From Hymenobacter sp. J193 (GTDB taxonomy: Bacteria; Bacteroidota; Bacteroidia; Cytophagales; Hymenobacteraceae): a DNA stretch of 64,000 nt. This document shows positions 1 through 6,785 of the stretch, in pieces. Location: assembly GCF_024700075.1 (NCBI RefSeq), contig NZ_JAJONE010000001.1:3929001-3993000 (forward strand), written 5' to 3'. Below the pieces are notes generated by a model. It was not told where the DNA came from and ran no database searches. It saw only the letters and a program-made list of their open reading frames with translations. Position 1 is the first letter of the stretch, and each line of letters begins with the position of its first letter. The translations under genes were made by a program, and so were the position numbers.

Positions 1-1
1 A

Positions 2-46
2 GCCATTGAAGACCGCGAAAACGGTCAGGCTGCCACGGCTGCCTAA
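2..46 (+). CDS. C-terminal tail of an upstream gene cut by the window edge
   Basis: An open frame from the first bases reads A-I-E-D-R-E-N-G-Q-A-A-T-A-A and stops with TAA at 44-46. A strong terminator follows about 20 bases later, which fits the real end of a gene. Fourteen residues are too few to name the product. The frame choice is inferred from the terminator position. Confidence 0.4.
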   Translation, partial: AIEDRENGQAATAA

Positions 47-65
47 GGCTCTTATTTATACTGGA

Positions 66-97
66 AAGCCCGGTTCCGCAAGGAGCCGGGCTTTTTT
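66..97 (+). terminator. Rho-independent terminator before recQ
   Basis: AGCCCGG at 67-73 pairs with CCGGGCT at 86-92 and is followed by a run of six T. It ends the transcript of the gene entering from the left and insulates recQ from it. Confidence 0.85.
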
Positions 98-105
98 GTT
101 GGCTG

Positions 106-137
106 TTGGCGTAGCGCCCGGCCACACTCTACCTTTG
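106..137 (+). promoter_or_regulatory. Bacteroidota-type promoter of recQ
   Basis: TTG at 106-108 and TACCTTTG at 130-137 are separated by 21 bases, matching the Bacteroidetes -33/-7 pattern (TTG, then TAnnTTTG). The start codon of recQ at 143 lies only 5 bases past the -7 box, so the transcript would be leaderless or nearly so. Confidence 0.6.
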
Positions 138-142
138 CCGCT

Positions 143-2068
143 ATGCTTCCGCCCACCGACGATATTCTGCACGTATTGCGCCAGACGTGGGGGCACACCG
201 CGTTTCGGCCGCTGCAGGAGGATATCATTCGGGCGGTGCTGGCGGGGCAGGATGTGCTGGCGCTACTGCCCACGGGCGGCGGCAAGAGCATCTGCTTCCA
301 GGTGCCGGCCCTGGCCCGGCCCGGCCTGTGCGTGGTGGTCTCGCCGCTCATTGCCCTAATGAAAGACCAGGTGGACAACCTGCGCAAGCGCGGCATCAAG
401 GCCGAAGCCGTGTACGCGGGCATGAGCCACCAGGAAATCGACCAGACGCTGGATAACTGCGTGTATGGCCCGGTAAAGTTCCTGTACGTGTCGCCGGAGC
501 GGCTGCTCACGGATATGTTTCGGGCCCGGGTGGGCAAGATGAAGGTGAGCTTGCTGGCCGTGGACGAAGCGCACTGCCTTTCGCAGTGGGGCTACGACTT
601 CCGGCCACCCTACCTGCGCATTGCCGAGCTACGTGAGCTGCTGCCCGGCGTGCCCTGCATAGCCCTCACGGCCACCGCCACGGAGCAGGTTCGCCGGGAC
701 ATTGTAGAGAAGCTGCGGTTCGGCGCCACGCACAGCGTGTTTCAGCAAAGCTTTGCCCGGCCCAACCTGTCGTACTCGGTGCTGAACACGGAAGACAAGC
801 TGCGGCGCCTGCTGGAAGTGGTACGAGGCGTGGGGCCCGACAAAACCAGCATTGTATACGCCCGCACCCGCCGTCAGACCGAGGACGCCGCGGCCTATCT
901 GTGCCAGCAGAACGTGGCCGCCGCCGCCTACCACGCCGGTCTGCCCGCCGAGTTGCGCGCCCGCACCCAACAGGACTGGATGGCCAACAAAACGCGGTGC
1001 ATAGTGGCCACCAATGCCTTTGGCATGGGCATTGATAAGCCCGACGTACGCCTCGTGGTGCACCTCGATGCGCCCGATAACCTGGAGGCCTACTACCAGG
1101 AGGCTGGCCGCGCCGGCCGCGACGAAAAGTACGCCTTTGCGGTGCTGCTGCATGGCCCCAACGACGCCGACGAGTTGCGTCGCCGCACCCGGCAGGCGTT
1201 TCCCGAGCTGGAGGTGGTGCGCCGGGTGTATCAGGCCCTGGCTAACTTCTCGCGCACGGCTGTGGGTGGGGGCGAGCTGGTGGCTTTCGATTTCGACATT
1301 CAGCAGTTTGCCGAAACCTACCGTATCAAGGCTCTGGATGCGCACAACAGCCTGCGCCTGCTGGAGCGGGAAGGCTTCGTGCAGGTGAATGAGGCCGTGA
1401 ACAATCCCGCCCGTGTGCACATTCCCATCGACCACAACGACTTGTACCGGTTTCAGGTGGCCAACGCCCAGCACGACCAGCTCATCAAAAGCCTGTTACG
1501 GTTTCACGGCGGAGAGCTGTTCGCGGGCTTTCAGCGGATTTCGGAAAACAGCCTGGCCCAGCATCTGCGCCTGAGCGTGGTGGAGCTGCGCAAGATGCTG
1601 CTGTTTCTGCACCGCTCGGGCATCATCCAGTTTCAGCCGCGCCACGAGTCGCCGCAGGCTATGTTTACTACGGCCCGCTTCGATGCGGCCAAGCTGCCGC
1701 TGGAGCAGAAACGCCTCCATCAGGCCCGGGAGCTGGCCCTGCACAAAACCGAGTCGGTGATTCGCTACGCGGCGGGCGGGCAATGCCGGCAACAGCTGCT
1801 GCTGGAGTATTTCGGGGAGCTGGAGGCGCCGGCCTGCGGTGTGTGCGACCTGTGCCTGGCCCGCAAAAAAGCCCGCCAGCCAACGGCGTCCAGCGCGAGC
1901 CTGCGCGACCAGCTGCTGACCCTGCTGAAAGCCATGCCCCAAACCCCGCGCGAGGTGCTCACCCATTTCCAGCCCGGTCAGGCCACCGCCGTAACGGCGC
2001 AGCTGCGGGAGCTGGTGGAGCTAGGCGAGCTGCGCTACGCAACTGATGGGCGGTTGGAAATAAGGTGA
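143..2068 (+). CDS. recQ: ATP-dependent DNA helicase RecQ
   Basis: A 641-residue superfamily 2 helicase that unwinds DNA 3' to 5' in recombination and fork repair. Visible motifs are the Walker A GGGKS at about 45-49, the DEAH box at 142-145 followed by C-L-S-Q-W-G, and a T-A-T-A-T motif III. The helicase C core has G-R-A-G-R-D. A four-cysteine zinc site lies near 548-574 (C-R-Q-Q, then C-G-V-C-D-L-C), typical of the RecQ-Ct region. The C-terminus is a short winged-helix-like segment and I see no clear HRDC domain, so this resembles the shorter RecQ form. The ATG at 143 is chosen because it starts the conserved N-terminus just behind the promoter. It is transcribed alone and ends before a bidirectional terminator. 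Confidence 0.95.
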   Translation: MLPPTDDILHVLRQTWGHTAFRPLQEDIIRAVLAGQDVLALLPTGGGKSICFQVPALARPGLCVVVSPLIALMKDQVDNLRKRGIKAEAVYAGMSHQEIDQTLDNCVYGPVKFLYVSPERLLTDMFRARVGKMKVSLLAVDEAHCLSQWGYDFRPPYLRIAELRELLPGVPCIALTATATEQVRRDIVEKLRFGATHSVFQQSFARPNLSYSVLNTEDKLRRLLEVVRGVGPDKTSIVYARTRRQTEDAAAYLCQQNVAAAAYHAGLPAELRARTQQDWMANKTRCIVATNAFGMGIDKPDVRLVVHLDAPDNLEAYYQEAGRAGRDEKYAFAVLLHGPNDADELRRRTRQAFPELEVVRRVYQALANFSRTAVGGGELVAFDFDIQQFAETYRIKALDAHNSLRLLEREGFVQVNEAVNNPARVHIPIDHNDLYRFQVANAQHDQLIKSLLRFHGGELFAGFQRISENSLAQHLRLSVVELRKMLLFLHRSGIIQFQPRHESPQAMFTTARFDAAKLPLEQKRLHQARELALHKTESVIRYAAGGQCRQQLLLEYFGELEAPACGVCDLCLARKKARQPTASSASLRDQLLTLLKAMPQTPREVLTHFQPGQATAVTAQLRELVELGELRYATDGRLEIR

Positions 2069-2100
2069 ATGAGCTGAAAAGCAGTAGCTCGGAGCAAAAT

Positions 2101-2136
2101 AATAAACCCCAACTAAGCTGGTAGTCGGGGTTTATT
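2101..2136. terminator. Bidirectional terminator between recQ and ohr
   Basis: AATAAACCCC at 2101-2110 pairs with GGGGTTTATT at 2127-2136, with further ACTA/TAGT pairing inside. The A-rich and T-rich flanks suit termination on both strands, and the converging recQ and ohr genes both end here. Confidence 0.8.
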
Positions 2137-2160
2137 GTAAAGCTGAAGCTGCCTTAGATA

Positions 2161-2598
2161 CTATGCCGGGTTGGTCGTGGCAACCAGCGTCACCTCGATA
2201 TTGCCGCGGGTAGCACGCGAGTAGGGGCAGATGCCGTGAGCGGCTTCTACCAGCTGCTCGGCCTGGCTTTGAGCTACGCCGGGAATGTTCACGTGCAGAT
2301 CGGCCGAGATGCCGAAACCACCATCTTCTGCCTTGCCAAAGCCAATAAGGGCTTCTACCGTCACGTCGCTGAGCCGTACGCCGGCCTGACGGGCAGCTAC
2401 GCCCAGCGCACCCTCAAAGCAGGCTGCGTAGCCGGCGGCAAAAAGCTGCTCGGGGTTGGTAGCGCCGGCTTTGCCGGGGCCGCCCATAGCCTTTGGGGTG
2501 CTCAGAGCCAGGTTCAGCACATCGTCGTTGGACGTTACCTGACCGTCGCGGCCACCTTTGGCCTTGGCCTGGGCCGTGAAGATTTTCTCGATTTTCAT
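2161..2598 (-). CDS. ohr: Organic hydroperoxide resistance protein Ohr (OsmC superfamily)
   Basis: 145 residues, the usual Ohr length. The family reduces organic hydroperoxides with a thiol pair in the cytoplasm. Both catalytic cysteines are present at family positions: Cys60 in Y-A-A-C-F-E-G-A and Cys124 in C-P-Y-S-R-A-T-R-G-N. The Q-L-F-A-A-G-Y stretch before Cys60 is also typical and separates Ohr from OsmC. The gene starts 25 bases after the stop of the MarR-family gene on the same strand, so the two form an ohrR-ohr operon read from the operator at 3113-3132. Confidence 0.95.
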   Translation of the reverse strand: MKIEKIFTAQAKAKGGRDGQVTSNDDVLNLALSTPKAMGGPGKAGATNPEQLFAAGYAACFEGALGVAARQAGVRLSDVTVEALIGFGKAEDGGFGISADLHVNIPGVAQSQAEQLVEAAHGICPYSRATRGNIEVTLVATTNPA

Positions 2599-2623
2599 AG
2601 TGAAGAAAAAGTAAATGGCTGCG

Positions 2624-3076
2624 CTAGGTCAGCCGGGTTAACAAGGTGTTGAGCTGCTGGCGGAGAGCCTCAAACTCGGGAACCGACAGCTGCAGGCGTT
2701 CTATCAAGTGCTCAGGAATGCGGCAGGCTTGCTGCTGCAGCGCCTCACCGGCTGGCTGAATGCTAATAATGACGGAACGCTCGTCGCGCGGGTCGCGGCG
2801 GCGGCTCACCCACTGCTTCTGCTCCATGCGCTTGAGCAGGGGCGTAAGCGTGCCTGAGTCGAGCAGCAGCTTGTCGCCCAGGGCTTTCACCGTCAGCTCA
2901 CGGTGTTCCCACAGCAGCAGCAGCACCAGGTACTGCGGGTAGGTGAGGTCCATTTCCTGCAGGAAGGGCTGGTAGGCTTTGGTAAACATCCGCGACACGG
3001 CATACAGCGGAAAGCACAGCTGGTTTTCCAGCTTGAGCAGGTCCGGATGGTCGGCAGAAGAAGTCGGCTTGTTCAT
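2624..3076 (-). CDS. ohrR: MarR-family peroxide sensor OhrR
   Basis: A 150-residue winged-helix repressor. The N-terminal L-C-F-P-L-Y-A-V-S-R stretch (Cys21) matches the peroxide-sensing cysteine region of OhrR, and D-P-R-D-E-R-S lies in the wing. OhrR proteins release DNA when this cysteine is oxidised by organic peroxides. The frame extends upstream to a TTG at 3127, but that codon lies inside the operator palindrome, so the ATG at 3076 is the better start. It is the first gene of the operon with ohr, implying autoregulation. Confidence 0.92.
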   Translation of the reverse strand: MNKPTSSADHPDLLKLENQLCFPLYAVSRMFTKAYQPFLQEMDLTYPQYLVLLLLWEHRELTVKALGDKLLLDSGTLTPLLKRMEQKQWVSRRRDPRDERSVIISIQPAGEALQQQACRIPEHLIERLQLSVPEFEALRQQLNTLLTRLT

Positions 3077-3112
3077 CGTTTCAGCAAGGTTAACGGGTTT
3101 GGTTGTAGAATG

Positions 3113-3132
3113 TTTAATTGTGTGCAATTAAA
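3113..3132. promoter_or_regulatory. OhrR operator upstream of ohrR-ohr
   Basis: TTTAATTG at 3113-3120 and CAATTAAA at 3125-3132 form a perfect 8-bp inverted repeat around TGTG. This resembles known AT-rich OhrR boxes built from ACAATT-type half sites. It sits 36 bases ahead of the chosen ohrR start. A second perfect palindrome, ACTAATCGATTAGT, lies at 3146-3159 and could be another site. Confidence 0.7.
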
Positions 3133-3211
3133 ATTAACTTCTCCAACTAATCGATTAGTAGTGAGTAAGTAAAATTTAGGGGGTAATGTTCAGCCGACTG
3201 CCCGCCGGCCC

Positions 3212-3245
3212 AAAAACGAAGGGACCCAGCATAGTGCCGGGTCCC
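3212..3245 (-). terminator. Terminator of the rhodanese gene
   Basis: On the minus strand GGGACCC pairs with GGGTCCC (plus positions 3221-3227 and 3239-3245) and is followed by TTCGTTTTTG. It lies about 25 bases after the rhodanese stop codon. Confidence 0.8.
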
Positions 3246-3271
3246 ATACAGTCGCAGGAAAACAAAGCCGC

Positions 3272-3571
3272 TTAGGTCTGCTGGTAGGCCTGCATGCCGC
3301 CCAGCAGATTGCGCACGTTGCCAAAGCCCTGCTGGGTGAGAAATGCCTTGGCTGAGGCCGAGCGCCCCCCGCTTTTGCAGTGCACAATAACTTCCTGGTC
3401 TTTCAGATCCTCCAGTTCGTCGAGCTTGCCGGGCAGCTCGTTCAGGGGAATGTTGCGGCTGCCGTCGATGCGGGCTTCCTCATTTTCCCAGGTTTCGCGC
3501 ACGTCGATGATGGTGGGCTTTTCGCCGGCGGCCTGGCGCTGTTTGAGTTCGGTAGGGGTGATATCAGCCAT
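3272..3571 (-). CDS. Single-domain rhodanese (sulfurtransferase)
   Basis: 99 residues forming one rhodanese domain. The active loop is V-I-V-H-C-K-S-G-G-R with the persulfide-carrying Cys65. The I-I-D-V-R-E motif near 21-26 and the C-terminal N-L-L-G-G-M-Q-A-Y stretch are also standard. Such proteins move sulfane sulfur in the cytoplasm; the acceptor is not shown here. The frame continues upstream, but the ATG at 3571 begins the family's usual N-terminus (M-A-D-I-T-P), so that start is used. It appears monocistronic, with its own terminator. Confidence 0.9.
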   Translation of the reverse strand: MADITPTELKQRQAAGEKPTIIDVRETWENEEARIDGSRNIPLNELPGKLDELEDLKDQEVIVHCKSGGRSASAKAFLTQQGFGNVRNLLGGMQAYQQT

Positions 3572-3699
3572 AAAAAGGCAAGGTGAAGGTGGCAGGTTAG
3601 AAAAATGGTGCTTCCTGGGAGCCGGAAAACCCCAGCTCAAAGGTGCGGATTTTAGCAGAAAGAGGCTGCCTGCCACTAGCTGTGGCCACCGCAACGAAT

Positions 3700-5559
3700 T
3701 TAGCGCGTGAGCACCAGCCGACGTGTGACGCGGCCCGCGCCCGGCAGCTCCAGCTGCACCAGATACACCCCGGACGGTAGCCCCGTCAGGCGCAGCTCAG
3801 GTTGACCGGCCTCGGCGGCGGGCTGCTGCCACACCAGGCGGCCCAGCGCATCGAGCACGGTAGCGCGCAGGTAACGGCCCTGCACCCGCACCACCCCGGC
3901 GCTGGGGTTGGGATACAACGCTACCGTAGCGGCACCAGCCGCAGCCGTACCGGCCGTTATTACCCCCGACATCACCGGCCGCATCATGGGGGCGCCGGCG
4001 GGCGTGGTGCTGGTAGTCGTCCAGGCGTTTTGGGCCTGGTAGAACAGGTAATCCTGGGGAACGGTGCTGTTCAGATCCAGCCCAAACCGCACGAACTGGC
4101 CGATGGACGGCTGCCCGTAGCCCACCAGAAACGAGCCGCTCACGGGCACCGGGCTGGCGAATTTCACTTCGATAAACCCACTTTCCCCGGCCGTAGCGGG
4201 TACGTTGAGCGTAGCCGTGGCTTTAGCCTCAGGCTTGGGCTTGCCATCGGCCCCCAGCTCCCACACGGCTACCGTAATGCTGCGGCCGGCCGCGTTGGGC
4301 AGCTCAGGGTACAGCAGCACGCTTTTCACCTGGTCGGGGCGGTTGAGGTCGATGCGGTAAGCAAAATAGGAAAGGGGGCCATTGGACAAGGCTGGCAGGT
4401 TCACGGCCGCTTCGGGGGTGCCATCGTCGTAGGCGTAGTAGTCGGCCAGCTCCGTTACGCGCGAAATGGAGTCGTTGGGTTGCGTGAGCGGGTTGGTTTC
4501 CCGAGCGTCGAGCACCAGCGTGTGGCGGATGCGCTGGGGCCCGCCGGTCAGCAGCTGGCTTGCTACGGTGCGCAGGTTGCCGGTAATCGGGATTTGCCGG
4601 GAGTTGGCATCCACCGAGCGGTTGCCCGTCACGTACGGCAGCTCGGGGCCGTTGGGCAGACTCTGGGCCGTGCCGCGCCACTCAATGGGCGTCGGCTCGG
4701 GGCTCACGGCAAAGTTGTTGATGGTGGTAGTGGTCTGGTCGTTGAGCTCCTCGGCGGGGGAAGAAGCTGCGGCCAGCTGCACGGCCGGCATGCTGGCGTA
4801 GCGCTTCAGCAAAGACGAAAGCGGGGCGCTGGTGGCAAAGTCCAAAAAAGCCAGGTCGGTAGCCGAGCGGTTGCGGTCCAGGCGCACGTAGTCGATGCTC
4901 CAGGCGTCGCGGGTGAAGGCCTGGCTGCCGATGCTGTGCAGCCGGAATTGAAAGCCCGCGTGCAGATATTTCTCGTCGGTCACCGGAAATATTTCCTGCA
5001 CAAACTCGGTGCGCTGACCCGTGCTCCGCTGCGTCCAGATGGTTTGCCAGATGTTGTTCTTATCCAGAAATTCCAGGCTCAGGGCCACGGTGCGCGAGGA
5101 GCTGGCCGCCGACGGAGCCCCCACGATGCTGCCCGCCTGCCAAAAAAAGCTTAGGTACACGTTCGAGCCCGCCGTTTGCCCGCTTAGGTCGATGGGCACG
5201 GAGGTCAGCGTGTCGGTGTCGCTGTACACGGTGGAGCTGCCGTAAGGGCTGCCATTGGCCCGCAGCCCGTCGAACGTGGCCACGTTGCGTGAGGGCGCCG
5301 CTACCGGAAATCGGTTGTTGACCAGCACGCCGCCCTTCGGCTCCCAGTGCTCGGCGTTGGGGTTGCCTTCGGACTGCTGGGCAAAGTCATCGAAGAATGG
5401 CAGCGCCAGGGCAGTCCGGCGAGCTGCCACGCCCCCGCGTGGAGTTGGCGCTTTGCGGGCCGGATCAGTTGAAAGTGGGCTGACCTCCTGCGCCCACGCG
5501 TGCTGGCCCGAGAGCAGGGCCGCCAGCAACACGCCATAAACAATAGAAATACGCTTCAT
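3700..5559 (-). CDS. Secreted protein with T9SS type A sorting domain
   Basis: 619 residues. The N-terminus M-K-R-I-S-I-V-Y-G-V-L-L-A-A is a signal peptide ending near A-W-A-Q. The last 75 or so residues (V-A-L-Y-P-N-P-S-A-G through V-Y-L-V-Q-L to R-R-L-V-L-T-R) are a type IX secretion C-terminal sorting domain, so the protein should be exported and anchored or released at the surface. The middle has jelly-roll-like beta-rich sequence but no motif I can name. The ATG at 5559 is chosen because the signal peptide begins there; the frame extends 30 residues further without signal features. Function unknown. Confidence 0.85.
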   Translation of the reverse strand: MKRISIVYGVLLAALLSGQHAWAQEVSPLSTDPARKAPTPRGGVAARRTALALPFFDDFAQQSEGNPNAEHWEPKGGVLVNNRFPVAAPSRNVATFDGLRANGSPYGSSTVYSDTDTLTSVPIDLSGQTAGSNVYLSFFWQAGSIVGAPSAASSSRTVALSLEFLDKNNIWQTIWTQRSTGQRTEFVQEIFPVTDEKYLHAGFQFRLHSIGSQAFTRDAWSIDYVRLDRNRSATDLAFLDFATSAPLSSLLKRYASMPAVQLAAASSPAEELNDQTTTTINNFAVSPEPTPIEWRGTAQSLPNGPELPYVTGNRSVDANSRQIPITGNLRTVASQLLTGGPQRIRHTLVLDARETNPLTQPNDSISRVTELADYYAYDDGTPEAAVNLPALSNGPLSYFAYRIDLNRPDQVKSVLLYPELPNAAGRSITVAVWELGADGKPKPEAKATATLNVPATAGESGFIEVKFASPVPVSGSFLVGYGQPSIGQFVRFGLDLNSTVPQDYLFYQAQNAWTTTSTTPAGAPMMRPVMSGVITAGTAAAGAATVALYPNPSAGVVRVQGRYLRATVLDALGRLVWQQPAAEAGQPELRLTGLPSGVYLVQLELPGAGRVTRRLVLTR

Positions 5560-5590
5560 CGTGGGCAAGTTACTGGATGGATGTGCTAAT

Positions 5591-5760
5591 GTGGTTCTCG
5601 TGTCATGGCGAGCGGCGCGACGCCATCCATCCTGAACAGCACCAGACACAGGGTTTGCTCCGTCAATTCCTGGCGCTGGCCACGCTTCAGCGCATTTCAG
5701 GGCCTGGTACGTTGCCTAGGACGGATGGCGTCGCGCTGCTCGCCATGACACGAGAACCAC
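5591..5760. repeat. Long intergenic inverted repeat (44-nt arms)
   Basis: The left arm at 5591-5634 begins GTGGTTCTCGTGTCATGGCG. Its reverse complement is at 5717-5760 with only three mismatches. The 82-base loop shows no coding signal. The element lies in the gap between the T9SS gene and the PASTA gene. Its near-perfect arms suggest a recent insertion or active maintenance. Confidence 0.85.
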
Positions 5761-5766
5761 TCAACG

Positions 5767-5803
5767 AAAAAAGCCCGCGGCCAGTGCGGCGGCGGGCTTT
5801 TTT
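5767..5803. terminator. Terminator of the PASTA-domain gene
   Basis: AAAAAAGCCCGC at 5767-5778 pairs with GCGGGCTTTTTT at 5792-5803. It can work on both strands and lies 18 bases past the stop of the minus-strand PASTA gene. Confidence 0.85.
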
Positions 5804-5820
5804 CAGACAGAATAAGGGGC

Positions 5821-6606
5821 TTACTTCACTTCTTTGATGGGCGCTTCGCCGGCCACCCACAAATCTACCAGCTGGCCCGTGCGGATGGTAGCGCCGGGCG
5901 CTGATACCGGCCGCTGCCGCACCACGGTGCCTTCGGTCTGGCCCTCTTCGGGCGCCTGATAAAAGGTAGCACCCACCAGCAGGCCCTGGCCAGCCAGCAG
6001 GGTAGCGGCTTCATCGGCGGGCATATTCACTACGTTGGGCACCGGAAATTCCTGGTTGCCCTGTCCGTCGCCTACCACCAGGTCCACTTTTGTGCCTTTG
6101 GCAATAGGGGCGCCGGGCGCTATTTCCTTGCCGTTCACCAGTTGCTTGAGCACCGCGTTCTGAGCCAGATCAGGTACCAGCTGAATCTGACCTACGGTCA
6201 GATCATAGCTTTTCAGGATCATCTGGGCGTTTTTCACCGAGCCGTCCGTGAGCTTGGGCATCTTGATGACGGGTGGGTTTTTCATAGCCACCGCAATGTA
6301 GATTTTGCGGCCTTCCTTTACCCGGTCGCCGGGGCGCGGCTCCTGGGTGAGCACCGTGCCGGGCCGTACGGTGGCATCGTAGCTGCTGTCGTCCACGAAG
6401 TAGGCCAGGTTCCGCTCGTCGAGGTAATCCTCCAGAGCCTCCTGGTTCATGCCCGTGATTTTAGGCACCACAATGGTTTCGCCGTGGTTGGTGGTGAAGG
6501 GCAGATACACGTAGAAAAAGCCCAGCACCAGCAGGGCCACCAGCGCCGCAATGGCGGCCAGGTGCTTCACTACATCCAGGGGCGTATCCGATTTAAAGAA
6601 AGACAT
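5821..6606 (-). CDS. Membrane-anchored protein with three PASTA domains
   Basis: 261 residues. One membrane helix at about 15-37 (V-A-L-L-V-L-G-F-F-Y-V-Y-L) is followed by three PASTA repeats of about 65 residues. Each has a P-x-[IVL]-x-x-[ML] start and a T-x-V/P-G-x-x-V/I pattern, as in V-V-P-K-I-T-G-M and V-P-N-V-V-N-M. PASTA domains bind peptidoglycan stem peptides or fold as spacers. No kinase or transpeptidase domain is attached. The gene lies downstream of the double Ddl gene on the same strand, so a role in cell-wall synthesis or sensing is the best inference. Confidence 0.85.
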   Translation of the reverse strand: MSFFKSDTPLDVVKHLAAIAALVALLVLGFFYVYLPFTTNHGETIVVPKITGMNQEALEDYLDERNLAYFVDDSSYDATVRPGTVLTQEPRPGDRVKEGRKIYIAVAMKNPPVIKMPKLTDGSVKNAQMILKSYDLTVGQIQLVPDLAQNAVLKQLVNGKEIAPGAPIAKGTKVDLVVGDGQGNQEFPVPNVVNMPADEAATLLAGQGLLVGATFYQAPEEGQTEGTVVRQRPVSAPGATIRTGQLVDLWVAGEAPIKEVK

Positions 6607-6697
6607 GATAGAAAAGGAGGTAGAAGGCGCGAGTAGCTGGCAAAGCTAGGAATTTGGCAGCTATGCCGGAGAGAAGCCAGCAGAGTTTCAATTGATG

Positions 6698-6779
6698 CTG
6701 TCATTCCGAGCAAAGCGAGGAATCTGGGGTTATCCTTCACCGGCTTACCTCAGATTCCTCGCTTTGCTCGGAATGACAG
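6698..6779. repeat. Perfect 29-bp inverted repeat between ddl and the PASTA gene
   Basis: The arms at 6698-6726 and 6751-6779 are perfect reverse complements containing TCATTCCGAGCAAAGCGAGG. Wobble pairs extend the stem a little further. The right arm ends 6 bases after the ddl stop codon, so it would form a strong hairpin in the ddl transcript. The C-C-G-A-G-to-G-A-G-G-A-A-T-C-T word recurs in degraded form near 36855 and 59650. Confidence 0.85.
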
Positions 6780-6785
6780 TTTTGG

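Noticed and set aside
629..1474. Long minus-strand frame opposite recQ (and many similar frames opposite other genes)
   Set aside because: It mirrors a well-supported gene on the other strand and shows no domain of its own; long antisense frames are expected at this GC content.
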